Of a stretch of 64,000 nucleotides of DNA, positions 27,244-36,674 are shown one piece after another. Numbering within the stretch: position 1 is the first letter of the stretch; each line of letters begins with the position of its first letter. The notes under the pieces were generated by a model. The model did no database searches and was not told the origin of the DNA. It was given only the letters and a program-made list of their open reading frames with translations. The position numbers and the translations under genes are program-made. This DNA comes from Nitrosomonas nitrosa (GTDB taxonomy: Bacteria > Pseudomonadota > Gammaproteobacteria > Burkholderiales > Nitrosomonadaceae): assembly GCF_003051105.1 (NCBI RefSeq), contig NZ_QAOO01000003.1:114594-178593 (forward strand), written 5' to 3'.

Positions 27244-30200
27244 ATGGATAATCATAAAACAGGGTGTTTTCAAGAACAGAACGCTGCACGCAGCGACGCA
27301 TTACGGTATTACCGGATCTTGGATACGCCTGCAGAAGAAGCTTTCGACCGTGTGACGATATTGGCGGCACACACGCTCAATGTGCCCATTGCGGCCATCG
27401 GCTTCGTCGAAGCACACCGTGTCTGGTTCAAATCACGCCATGGGTTAGAAGTTAGTGAAGTCGAAAGCGTGCCTGGGTTATGCGCATCGGTCGTACTGGA
27501 GAACGAACCCTATATTGTAGAAGACGCAAAAACAGATCCGCGAACAGCACAGCACCCTATGGTCACCGGCTCGTTTGGCTTGCGTTTTTATGCCGCTGTT
27601 CCCCTGGCCGGCAGAAACGGACTAAGATTGGGCGCCCTTTGTGTATTTGATCGATCGCCCCGCCAGGTGAGCCAGGCGCAGATCGATGTGTTACAACATC
27701 TCGGTAAATTGGCCGAAGAACTACTTGAGCTGCGTCTTGCCCAAATCGCGGCAGAAGAGCGGCGAGAAAGTTTAGTCGAATTGGCGGAATCCTTGCCGCA
27801 AATCATCTGGACCGCGACGCCGGACGGTATTGTCGATTACCACAGCAATTATTTTTATCGTTATACCGGCCTTGGGAAGGTGGATTTGGCAACCAATGGC
27901 TGGCTCGAGGCGCTTCATCCAGACGACCGGGAGCGCTGCCTCCGAAGCTGGAACAAAGCCATTAGAATGGGTAAAGAGTACCGGATCGAGTTTCGAATCC
28001 TCAGTGCGGAAATGGAGGAATACCGCTGGCATCTGGTGACTGCCCAGCCGATTCGCGATGCATCGGGGTACATCAGAAAATGGTACGGCACGGCATTCGA
28101 TATCCATGACCGGAAATTGGCCGAACAGTCATTGGCGCGACGGGAAGAACGACTGCGTGCGATTATCGAAAACGAACCCGAATGCGTCAAGATCGTTACG
28201 CCCGAAGGCATCCTCCTCGATATGAATCCTGCCGGCCTTAACATGATTGGCGCCGATGAACCCCAGCAGGTCGTTGGTAAAGCGGTGATTAACCTGATCC
28301 ATCCTGACGACCGTGAAGCGTTTAACGCATTGCATCACCGGGTGCTGAGTGGCCAAAGCGGACGGCTGCATTTCAGGATTACCGGTTTGAAGGGAACCGA
28401 ACGGTGGATGGAAACGCATTCTACCCCCCTGCGGGGCGCCAATGATGTCATCGAAGGGGTTTTGAGCGTTACGCGGGATATTACCGAGCGGCGACGGGCG
28501 GAGATGGCGCTATCGGAAATTCGTCAACGTAACCAACTGATCCTGTCGGCCATTGCCGAGGGTGTGCACGGACTGGATGCACGTGGCCATATCATTTTTG
28601 AGAATCCGGCTGCGCTCGCGATGCTCGGTTATCAAGAGCATGAAGTATTGGGGCAGCATTCGCACACGCTGATACATCATCACCATGCGGATGGCAGCGT
28701 GTATCCTGCTGGAACTTGCCCGATCTATCAAACTTTGCGCGATGGTGTGACGCGGCATGTCGATAACGAAGTATTTTTTCGTAAAAATGGCACCAGTTTC
28801 CCGGTGGAATATACCGTTGCGGCCATGAAAGATGAATTGACTGGCGTAATTAGCGGCGCAGTCGTCAATTTCCGTGATATTACCGAGGAGAAGCGCGACG
28901 CGGCGTTGCGTTCTCTCGAAATAAGGGTGCTCGACATGGTCAGCGCTGGCATGACGTTGACGACCATCCTGGAAGAGGTGGCTAATACCGTCGATCGGTT
29001 ATTGCCCAATGTGCTGACTTCCATTTTGTTCATCAATGAAGCCGGCCGTATCCATCATGGTGCAGCCCCTCGCCTGCCCGATGATTATAAGCGCGCCATC
29101 GAGAGCATGCCTATCAGAAACGATCATTCGAATGCTGATGGGGCCACTTATCAGCGAAAACAAGCCGTGATCGCCGATATTCAGCTCAATCTACTATGGC
29201 AGGATTATCGTGATCTCGCCCTGAAATATGGCTTGCGAGTGAGCTGGGCGTTACCTGTCATGAATACGAAGAGCGAGATATTGGCTATGTTTGTGCTGTA
29301 TAGCGAAAAACAGCAAATGCCTAGCGAGCAAGACCAATTTCTGATTGCACGTGTTGCTCAGCTAGTTAATATTGCGATCGAACGTATCCGTCAGAATGAA
29401 CAACTGCGAGCGAGCGAGGCACGCTACCGCTCGATCTATAACCTCGTTCCCGTATCGATCTGGGAGGAGGATTGGACGTCAGTCATTGCCATGGTGAACA
29501 AATTGCGCGAGCGTGGCGTCAACGATTTTAGAAGTTATTTTGACACACATCCAGCCTGGGTGAGGGAAGCGCTGCGTGCCGTCAAGATCGTGAATGTCAA
29601 CGAGGAAAGTTTGACGCTGTTCGAAGCGAATGACAAGGAAGAATTGATCAATTCGCTGGAAACGGTGTTTTCGACACCGGACACCTTGCCTGGATTTATC
29701 GAGAAATTGGTAGCGTTGACAGAAGGGAAGCAGGTTGCAGAATTTGAAGCCTCGTTGCGTACCGTGAGGGGGAGACGCATACATGCGCTGATTAGAATGA
29801 CTTTTCCGCCGACTGATAGCCCCTCGGGACAAGTTCTTGTCAGCAGGCTGGATATGACTGCATATCGAGAGGCGGAAGAGCGTTTTAGGATCATCGCGCA
29901 AGCAACGAGCGATGTGGTGTGGGACTGGAATTTGCTCACCAATTCGGTTTGGTGGAATGACGGGATGTACCGGCTGTTCGGTTACGAAGCAGATACACTG
30001 CCTACAGATTCTACTTCCTGGACGATGCATATTCATTCTCAGCACCGTGAGCGCGTTACCTCGAAAATCCAGGCGGTGATTGAAGGCAAAGAGGATAGTT
30101 GGCAGGATGAATATCTATTCGCACGCGCGGACGGAAGCTATGCACTCATTATGGATCGTGGTTTTGTTATTCGTGACAGTGATGGGCAACCACTGCGTAT

Positions 30201-31398
30201 GGTGGGCAGCATGGTCGATATCACTCTGCAAAGGCGACTCGAAGAACAGTTGAATCAAGCTCAGCGGTTGGATGCGATCGGTCAACTGACAGGGGGCGTG
30301 GCGCACGATTTTAACAATTTATTAACCGTGATCCTTGGCAATGCCGAAGTGCTTATGGAGAGTAAAGTCCTGGAGGGTAAGGACCAAAAGCTTGCACAGA
30401 TGATTCTGACCGCTGCCGAACGTGGTGCGGAACTCACGAGCCGCTTGCTCGCGTTTGCGCGTAAACAGCCGCTTGATCCCAAAGTTATCGATGTCAATAA
30501 ATTGGTGAGCGGAATGGATGGGTTATTGCGCCGGTTGCTGGGTGAGCAGATTGAGATCGAAGTGGTGCAACGAGGCGGGCTATGGCCAGCACTGGTCGAT
30601 GCTTCGCAACTCGAGAACGCGATCATGAATTTGTGCATCAATGCACGCGATGCAATGCCTGCTGGGGGACGTTTGACTATCGAGACGGCCAATGCCTATC
30701 TCGACGATGCCTATACGGCCCAAGTTGCCGAAGTGCGGCCGGGTCAATACGTGATGGTGGCCGTGTCCGATAGCGGTATGGGGATGGACGAAGATACTTT
30801 GGCCCATGCGTTCGAGCCATTTTTCACCACCAAGGAGGTCGGAAAGGGCAGTGGTCTTGGGCTCAGTATGGTGTATGGCTTCATCAAGCAATCGCGTGGC
30901 CACGTCAAGATTTACACCGAATTGGGTCAGGGTACGACCGTCAAGCTTTATTTACCGCGCGCGGTCAGTGCATCGAAACGGACAGACAGGATCGAGGTCG
31001 TGGATATAAACGAATCCGATGACAGGAAAAAAATATTGCTGGTCGAGGATGACGAGCTCGTGCGCACTTATGTGGAAGAGCAACTCAAGCAATTGGGTTA
31101 CGATGTCGTTAGTGTAGCTAATGGACCGGAAGCAATCGAAGTATTGAAGGGCATTGCTGATTTTGATTTACTGTTTACCGATATCGTCATGCCAGGTGGG
31201 ATGAGCGGACGTCAGCTTGCCGATGAAGCGCAGCGAATGTATCCGGATTTATCCGTTTTATTTACTTCGGGGTACACTGAAAATGCAATCGTTCATCATA
31301 ATCGACTGGACCCGGGCGTTCATCTCATTCAAAAACCCTATAGCAGGCAGAGTTTGGCAGCAAAAATTCGTTTGGTGTTAAATAAGGATAGCCATTAA
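27244..31398 (+). CDS. GAF-PAS3-GAF-PAS2 hybrid sensor histidine kinase
   Basis: A 1384-residue soluble hybrid kinase. GAF 1 (20-165, LCASVVLENEPYIVEDAKTD), PAS (175-300), PAS (300-420), PAS (425-550, with HTLIHHHHADG), GAF 2 (560-710), PAS (720-870), PAS (880-1000, ATSDVVWDWNL), HisKA with phospho-His H1021 in GGVAHDFNNLL, HATPase (1115-1230, DSGMGMD and GKGSGLGLSM) and a C-terminal receiver with phosphoacceptor D1313 (FTDIVMPGG). In GAF 2 the family's Cys-containing loop is replaced by HSNADGAT. The stop overlaps the ATG of the next gene (TAATG), so the REC-EAL protein is its coupled partner. The last PAS, kinase core and receiver are closely related to those of the 832-residue kinase downstream. 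Confidence 0.92.
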   Translation: MDNHKTGCFQEQNAARSDALRYYRILDTPAEEAFDRVTILAAHTLNVPIAAIGFVEAHRVWFKSRHGLEVSEVESVPGLCASVVLENEPYIVEDAKTDPRTAQHPMVTGSFGLRFYAAVPLAGRNGLRLGALCVFDRSPRQVSQAQIDVLQHLGKLAEELLELRLAQIAAEERRESLVELAESLPQIIWTATPDGIVDYHSNYFYRYTGLGKVDLATNGWLEALHPDDRERCLRSWNKAIRMGKEYRIEFRILSAEMEEYRWHLVTAQPIRDASGYIRKWYGTAFDIHDRKLAEQSLARREERLRAIIENEPECVKIVTPEGILLDMNPAGLNMIGADEPQQVVGKAVINLIHPDDREAFNALHHRVLSGQSGRLHFRITGLKGTERWMETHSTPLRGANDVIEGVLSVTRDITERRRAEMALSEIRQRNQLILSAIAEGVHGLDARGHIIFENPAALAMLGYQEHEVLGQHSHTLIHHHHADGSVYPAGTCPIYQTLRDGVTRHVDNEVFFRKNGTSFPVEYTVAAMKDELTGVISGAVVNFRDITEEKRDAALRSLEIRVLDMVSAGMTLTTILEEVANTVDRLLPNVLTSILFINEAGRIHHGAAPRLPDDYKRAIESMPIRNDHSNADGATYQRKQAVIADIQLNLLWQDYRDLALKYGLRVSWALPVMNTKSEILAMFVLYSEKQQMPSEQDQFLIARVAQLVNIAIERIRQNEQLRASEARYRSIYNLVPVSIWEEDWTSVIAMVNKLRERGVNDFRSYFDTHPAWVREALRAVKIVNVNEESLTLFEANDKEELINSLETVFSTPDTLPGFIEKLVALTEGKQVAEFEASLRTVRGRRIHALIRMTFPPTDSPSGQVLVSRLDMTAYREAEERFRIIAQATSDVVWDWNLLTNSVWWNDGMYRLFGYEADTLPTDSTSWTMHIHSQHRERVTSKIQAVIEGKEDSWQDEYLFARADGSYALIMDRGFVIRDSDGQPLRMVGSMVDITLQRRLEEQLNQAQRLDAIGQLTGGVAHDFNNLLTVILGNAEVLMESKVLEGKDQKLAQMILTAAERGAELTSRLLAFARKQPLDPKVIDVNKLVSGMDGLLRRLLGEQIEIEVVQRGGLWPALVDASQLENAIMNLCINARDAMPAGGRLTIETANAYLDDAYTAQVAEVRPGQYVMVAVSDSGMGMDEDTLAHAFEPFFTTKEVGKGSGLGLSMVYGFIKQSRGHVKIYTELGQGTTVKLYLPRAVSASKRTDRIEVVDINESDDRKKILLVEDDELVRTYVEEQLKQLGYDVVSVANGPEAIEVLKGIADFDLLFTDIVMPGGMSGRQLADEAQRMYPDLSVLFTSGYTENAIVHHNRLDPGVHLIQKPYSRQSLAAKIRLVLNKDSH

Positions 31399-32600
31399 TG
31401 GATCAGCTTGTACAAGAAAATCGTTTGTTGGTGCTGGATGACGATGCCAGTGTCGGTTTTACGATTTGCGCTATCGCCGAGCGGGTCGGTTTTGAGGTTC
31501 GTTCGACTGTCGGTGTGGATGAATTCTTCGCTTTGCTCGATACCTGGCAGCCGACCCATATCATCGTCGATCTGGTGATGCCGGACATCGATGGCGTCGA
31601 TGCGCTGCGGCGGCTGGCGGAGCTAGATTGTCGTGCGACCATCATTGTTGCGAGCGGGGTCGGGGCGCGCGTGCTCGATGCAGCCAGCAGGGCCGCAGTC
31701 GAGCATGGTTTGACGGTTGCAGGGGTTCTCTCCAAACCGTTTACCCCGAGAGATTTGCGTGCACTCCTGATGGTGAAACCTCCGCCCAGCAGAGGATACG
31801 CCGAGGTGAAGACAACCCATGATCCAATCGATTTTATCGAAGTGACGGAGGAAATGATGCAAGCCGCACTCGAGGGTCAACAGTTCAACGTTCACTATCA
31901 GCCAAAAATCGATTGTGCCAGCGGTGCGTTGGCGGGTATGGAGGGATTGGTTCGTTGGGTCCATCCCGAGCATGGGTTGATCATGCCGAATCGTTTTATG
32001 GCACTGGCGGAGGAGTCCGGGTTGATTGGTCGCATGACCATACAGATTTTCGAACAGGCCTTTGCCTGGTTGGCAGCGCATTTTCAGAATGCCGATATCG
32101 CCTTGTCTCTCAATGTTTCTGCCAAATCACTGGACGATCCGAAAATGGCGAGTTGGATCGCCGGCTTGTGCGTGGATTATGGAATCGACCCGAGCCGTAT
32201 CATACTGGAGATTACCGAAACCAGCACGATGGCCGATCCCGTTGCCATGCTCGATTTGCTCACACAATTCCGGCTGAAAGGATTTCACCTGTCCATCGAT
32301 GATTTCGGAGTAGGGTACTCTTCCCTCATTCAGCTTGCGCGCTTGCCGTTTTCTGAGCTGAAGATCGATAAAATGTTCGTGATATCTGCTCCCGCTTCGG
32401 AAGAGTCACGGAAAATCACGATAGCGATCCTGGGGCTGGCGCATAATTTGGGCTTACGCGTCACTGCTGAAGGCGTTGAAGATGATTGGACGCTCGATTT
32501 TTTGCGTGAGATCGGTTGTGATTATGCCCAAGGGCATTACATCGCTCGGGCGATGAAGGGGCAAGATTTACTGGCATGGTTACACAACCGCTATCAATGA
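31398..32600 (+). CDS. REC-EAL response regulator (c-di-GMP phosphodiesterase)
   Basis: A 400-residue protein. Receiver about 10-130: LLVLDDDASVG acidic residues, phosphoacceptor in IIVDLVMPDIDG, Lys in VLSKPFTPRDL. EAL domain about 155-395: EGLVRW as a variant of EAL, LNVSAKSL, EITET, SIDDFGVGYSSL, KIDKMF and AEGVED. All metal and catalytic positions that I can identify are kept, so it should degrade c-di-GMP. Start overlaps the stop of the giant hybrid kinase by one base, strong evidence that they form one phosphorelay that lowers c-di-GMP on stimulus (inference). Confidence 0.92.
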   Translation: MDQLVQENRLLVLDDDASVGFTICAIAERVGFEVRSTVGVDEFFALLDTWQPTHIIVDLVMPDIDGVDALRRLAELDCRATIIVASGVGARVLDAASRAAVEHGLTVAGVLSKPFTPRDLRALLMVKPPPSRGYAEVKTTHDPIDFIEVTEEMMQAALEGQQFNVHYQPKIDCASGALAGMEGLVRWVHPEHGLIMPNRFMALAEESGLIGRMTIQIFEQAFAWLAAHFQNADIALSLNVSAKSLDDPKMASWIAGLCVDYGIDPSRIILEITETSTMADPVAMLDLLTQFRLKGFHLSIDDFGVGYSSLIQLARLPFSELKIDKMFVISAPASEESRKITIAILGLAHNLGLRVTAEGVEDDWTLDFLREIGCDYAQGHYIARAMKGQDLLAWLHNRYQ

Positions 32601-32673
32601 TGATTAACTGGAACGCTGTAGAAAACCCAATGAACAAGGAAGTACCCAGCAGTAACGCAGAGAAGCAAGGAAA

Positions 32674-35600
32674 ATGAGCATGGAGGTCGACTGGACTTTC
32701 CTGTTTGAGAACCACCCTGATCCCATGTGGGTTTATGATAAGGATACTGATCGTTTTCTCAACGTCAATCATGCCGCTATCACAAAATATGGCTACTCAC
32801 GAGATGAGTTTTTGTCGCTGGGAATCGATGCCCTTCGTCCACCCGAGGATCTTGCCGCGCTAACGCAAACTATCGAGCAGGCCGGTACAGGCCTCGACGA
32901 GACCGATATAGGGCGGCACCAACTCAAAAGCGGGGAAGTGATCCACGTCGAGATTCGGTCGCATACCCTGGACTATTGCGGGCGCAAGGCTGAATGGGTG
33001 TCAGCGCGCGATGTATCACGCTTCGTTGTGCTGCAGCAGGAAAAAAATGCGCTACTCGTGCGTGAACGTGAATTACGTCAGCAAGCTGAAAAGACGGCTT
33101 ATCATTTCAAAACTTTCTTTGAGACTGCGCCAGGTAAATTTCTCGTATTGCACCCCGACAATTACGAGATTGTCGCAGTGAGCGACGCGTATTTGAAAGC
33201 GACCTTTACGAACAGGGAAGAAATTACCGGTCGAAGCATATTCGAAGTCTTTCCTGATGATCTGGGCGACTTACCCTCAGACGGTGCCCGCAACCTGAAG
33301 GCTTCACTTGAACGCGTTAAAGCGAGTGGGACAGCCGATATCATGGCGGTGCAACGTTATCCTATTCCTCTGCCGGAGAAGCGTGGCGGCGGGTTCGAGG
33401 AGCGTTACTGGAGTCCGGTCAATTCACCCGTAAAAGACCCGGATGGCCGCATCGCATTCATTATTCACCGCGTCGAAGATGTGACCGAATTTGTTCAGTT
33501 TGCCGAAGCGCGCTTGAGTCATCCGGGCGTGACGCTTTCATTTAAAGACCAGTTAATGCGGCAGGAAGCAGATATTCTTGCGCAGTCGAAAGCGCTCAAA
33601 GAAATGAACGAGCGCCTCTTGCATCAACAGGTGTTATTACGCAACGCACAACGACTGATCGATATGGGGAGTTGGGAAATCAACCTGGATAGCGGTACGT
33701 TACGCTGGTCGGAAAATATCTATCCCATCTTCGGTGTTAGTGCTACTGACTTCGGGCATACGTTCGAAGCATTTTTCCGTCTCGTTCACCCTGATGACCG
33801 TGAGATGCTGTATCAGCAGTTATCGGAAGCGATGGATACCCATTCACACTATGATTTAACGCATCGCATCGTCCGGCCAGATGGTTCGATCCGCATCGTA
33901 CGCGAGGCGGCAGAAGTGGCTGAAACATCGATGGGACGCGTGTTGGTCGGTGTCGTTCAGGATATTACCGAACAACACGCTGACAAGATCAGAATGCAAG
34001 AAACCATGAAACTACTGCGCTTAGCTGGGAAAACGGCGAAACTGGGTGGATGGCGTGTCAATATGGGTGACGATCACGTGATCTGGAGTGAACAGACTGC
34101 CGCCATTCATGAGATGCCTGCTTCCTATAGCCCGACGATCGCGCAGGCGATCGATTTCTACGCGCCTGAATGTCATGAGTGGATACGAACGGTATTTTCC
34201 GCATGTGTCGAGCACGGCAGGCCATTCGATGAGACGTTGCAGATCGTCACGGCAAAAGGCAGGCGGGTATGGGTGCGCGCCATCGGTGAAGCAGAAAGAA
34301 ACGAGAAGGGTGAGATTTGTGCGGCCTACGGCGCCTTTCAGGATATCTCCGAGCTGGTTACCGCCCGCGAGCAATCGGAATCCATGGCCAGGCGCTTGCA
34401 AGAGACGCTAAATAGCATCAGCGACGCGTTCTTCCTGCTGGATAGAAATTGGCGTTTCTCATTTATCAACCAGGAATTTGAGCGCATCATCGGCAGAAAT
34501 CGGGAGTCGTTGATCGGCAAGAATGTTTGGGAGAGCTTTCCCGAGGTAACAGGATACGCCTTCCAACGCGAATACGAGTATGCCCTCGAGACAGGCAAAC
34601 CCGTGGCCTTTACCGAATATTATCCGCCGTTGCAAGTCTGGCTTAGTGTAAAAGCGTACCCGACAGCGGAAGGACTGGCAGTGTACTTTCAGGATATCAC
34701 GCAAGAGCGGGTGCAACAGGAGCGATTGCGTCTACTCGAAACTGCCGTCTCGCGTCAGAACGATATCCTGTTGATCACGGAAGCGGAGCCCATCGATGCG
34801 CCAGCGGGTCCAAAGATCGTGTATGTCAATGAAGCGTTTGTACGGAGAACGGGTTACCAATTCGAGGAGGTGATCGGTAAAACGCCCCGCATATTACAGG
34901 GAGCGAAGACGCAACCTCTTGAGCTCGCGCGCATTCGCCGAGCGCTCGAAGCATGGCAGCCAGTGCGGGCTGAGTTGATTAACTATACCAAAGCGGGGGA
35001 AGAATTTTGGATAGAACTCGATATCGTTCCGATCGCCGATGATAAAGGGTGGTACACCCATTGGGTTTCGGTCGAGCGTGATATTACTGAACGGAAGCAA
35101 GCGGAAGAAGTTGCGCGCCTCAGCAATGAACGGTTCAAACTCATCGCCCGGGCAACCAACGATGTCATTTGGGATTGGAATTTAGTCACGAACAAAGTCT
35201 GGTGGAATGATAACTACCAGAATTTATTCGGCTATAGTCCGGGGCCAGCAGCGCCAGGTCCTGAATCCTGGACCGACGCTATCCACCCCGCGGATCGAGG
35301 GCGGGTGGTCAAGGGCATCCATGCAGTGATCGAGGGAATGGAAGTCAACTGGCACGATGAATATCGTTACCTATGCGCCAATGGGGAAGTGATTACGGTG
35401 ATTGACCGAGGGTTTGTCATTCGTGACGAAACGGGTAAAGCGGTCCGGATGTTAGGCAGCATGGTCGACGTCACGGAACTCAGAGCGCTCGATGAGCGCC
35501 TGCGGCAAGCGCAGCGCCTGGAAGCGGTCGGTCAGCTGACCGGTGGAATTGCGCATGATTTCAACAATCTGTTAACGGTCATTCTCGGTAATGTCGAATT

Positions 35601-36639
35601 GTTGAAAGAAAGTCTGGCCGAGGATTCTTCGCTGCAGCCGTTGGTAGAGATCACCTCGACCGCAGCGGAACGAGGAGCCGCGTTGACCAACCGCTTGTTA
35701 GCGTTCGCGCGCCGCCAGGCACTCGATCCGAAGGTTGTGGACATCAATAAATTGGTGCGGGGAATGGACGGCTTGTTGCGGCGCGCATTGACCGAGAATA
35801 TCGATATCGAGATCGTTCAAAGCAGCGGTCTGTGGCGCACTGAGGTCGATCCGGGGCAGCTCGAAACGGCCATCCTCAATTTGGCGATCAATGCGCGTGA
35901 CGCGATGCCGCAAGGAGGCGAGCTTACTATCGAAACCGCTAACATTTTCCTGGATGAAAGGTACACTCATCGTTATGGCGATGTTACCCCAGGCGAATAT
36001 GTCATGCTGACGATTTCCGATACGGGCACGGGCATGTCTCCAGAGGTGGCGGCCAGAGCTTTCGATCCTTTTTTTACCACCAAACCCGCAGGCAAGGGGA
36101 GCGGCCTCGGTCTCAGCATGGTTTTCGGGTTTATTAAACAATCGGGAGGGCATATCAGTATTTATACGGAAGAAGGCGAAGGCAGTACGTTCAAACTTTT
36201 TCTGCCACGCGCAGCGATGAACGAACCTGTCTTTGAGCATATTGGTAGGAAATTGGAGATGGTTGGTGGAACAGAGCATATTCTGGTTGTTGAGGATGAT
36301 GAATTGGTGCGCGAGCATTTAATCGCACAGCTCAAGAGTTTGGGTTACCGTATCACGAGCGCGACCAATGGTCCGGAAGCGCTCGAAAAGCTCGAGCAGT
36401 TGTCCGATATCGATTTGCTCTTTACGGACATAGTGATGCCAGGCGGGATGAATGGCCGCGAACTGGCCGACGAAGCGCACAAGCTGCATCCGGCGCTTAA
36501 GGTATTGTTTACGTCGGGTTATACCGAAGATGCCATTATTCATCAAGGCCGATTGGATCGCGGTATCCATCTGTTGAGCAAGCCGTATCGCCGGCAGGAT
36601 TTGGCGGCTAAGCTAAGAGTTGTGCTGCACAATGGGTAG
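32674..36639 (+). CDS. Seven-PAS hybrid sensor histidine kinase
   Basis: A 1321-residue soluble hybrid kinase. PAS domains at about 5-130, 145-275, 325-440, 450-570, 575-690, 700-815 and 825-945, with a coiled coil near 285-325. HisKA phospho-His H961 in GGIAHDFNNLL, HATPase 1065-1180 (DTGTGM, GKGSGLGLSM), receiver 1200-1315 with D1252 in FTDIVMPGGM. The sixth PAS resembles LOV domains (GKTPRILQG at 735-743, then NYTKAGEEFW), but the photoactive Cys position is Pro738, so it cannot form the flavin-cysteinyl adduct. The start ATG has AAGGA upstream. Paralog of the kinases at 27244 and 39642. No adjacent dedicated output gene; chemotaxis-like CheB-CheR fusion follows. Confidence 0.91.
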   Translation: MSMEVDWTFLFENHPDPMWVYDKDTDRFLNVNHAAITKYGYSRDEFLSLGIDALRPPEDLAALTQTIEQAGTGLDETDIGRHQLKSGEVIHVEIRSHTLDYCGRKAEWVSARDVSRFVVLQQEKNALLVRERELRQQAEKTAYHFKTFFETAPGKFLVLHPDNYEIVAVSDAYLKATFTNREEITGRSIFEVFPDDLGDLPSDGARNLKASLERVKASGTADIMAVQRYPIPLPEKRGGGFEERYWSPVNSPVKDPDGRIAFIIHRVEDVTEFVQFAEARLSHPGVTLSFKDQLMRQEADILAQSKALKEMNERLLHQQVLLRNAQRLIDMGSWEINLDSGTLRWSENIYPIFGVSATDFGHTFEAFFRLVHPDDREMLYQQLSEAMDTHSHYDLTHRIVRPDGSIRIVREAAEVAETSMGRVLVGVVQDITEQHADKIRMQETMKLLRLAGKTAKLGGWRVNMGDDHVIWSEQTAAIHEMPASYSPTIAQAIDFYAPECHEWIRTVFSACVEHGRPFDETLQIVTAKGRRVWVRAIGEAERNEKGEICAAYGAFQDISELVTAREQSESMARRLQETLNSISDAFFLLDRNWRFSFINQEFERIIGRNRESLIGKNVWESFPEVTGYAFQREYEYALETGKPVAFTEYYPPLQVWLSVKAYPTAEGLAVYFQDITQERVQQERLRLLETAVSRQNDILLITEAEPIDAPAGPKIVYVNEAFVRRTGYQFEEVIGKTPRILQGAKTQPLELARIRRALEAWQPVRAELINYTKAGEEFWIELDIVPIADDKGWYTHWVSVERDITERKQAEEVARLSNERFKLIARATNDVIWDWNLVTNKVWWNDNYQNLFGYSPGPAAPGPESWTDAIHPADRGRVVKGIHAVIEGMEVNWHDEYRYLCANGEVITVIDRGFVIRDETGKAVRMLGSMVDVTELRALDERLRQAQRLEAVGQLTGGIAHDFNNLLTVILGNVELLKESLAEDSSLQPLVEITSTAAERGAALTNRLLAFARRQALDPKVVDINKLVRGMDGLLRRALTENIDIEIVQSSGLWRTEVDPGQLETAILNLAINARDAMPQGGELTIETANIFLDERYTHRYGDVTPGEYVMLTISDTGTGMSPEVAARAFDPFFTTKPAGKGSGLGLSMVFGFIKQSGGHISIYTEEGEGSTFKLFLPRAAMNEPVFEHIGRKLEMVGGTEHILVVEDDELVREHLIAQLKSLGYRITSATNGPEALEKLEQLSDIDLLFTDIVMPGGMNGRELADEAHKLHPALKVLFTSGYTEDAIIHQGRLDRGIHLLSKPYRRQDLAAKLRVVLHNG

Positions 36640-36674
36640 AGCCGGTTAGAGAAAATGTAAAAAAACAACCGTAA

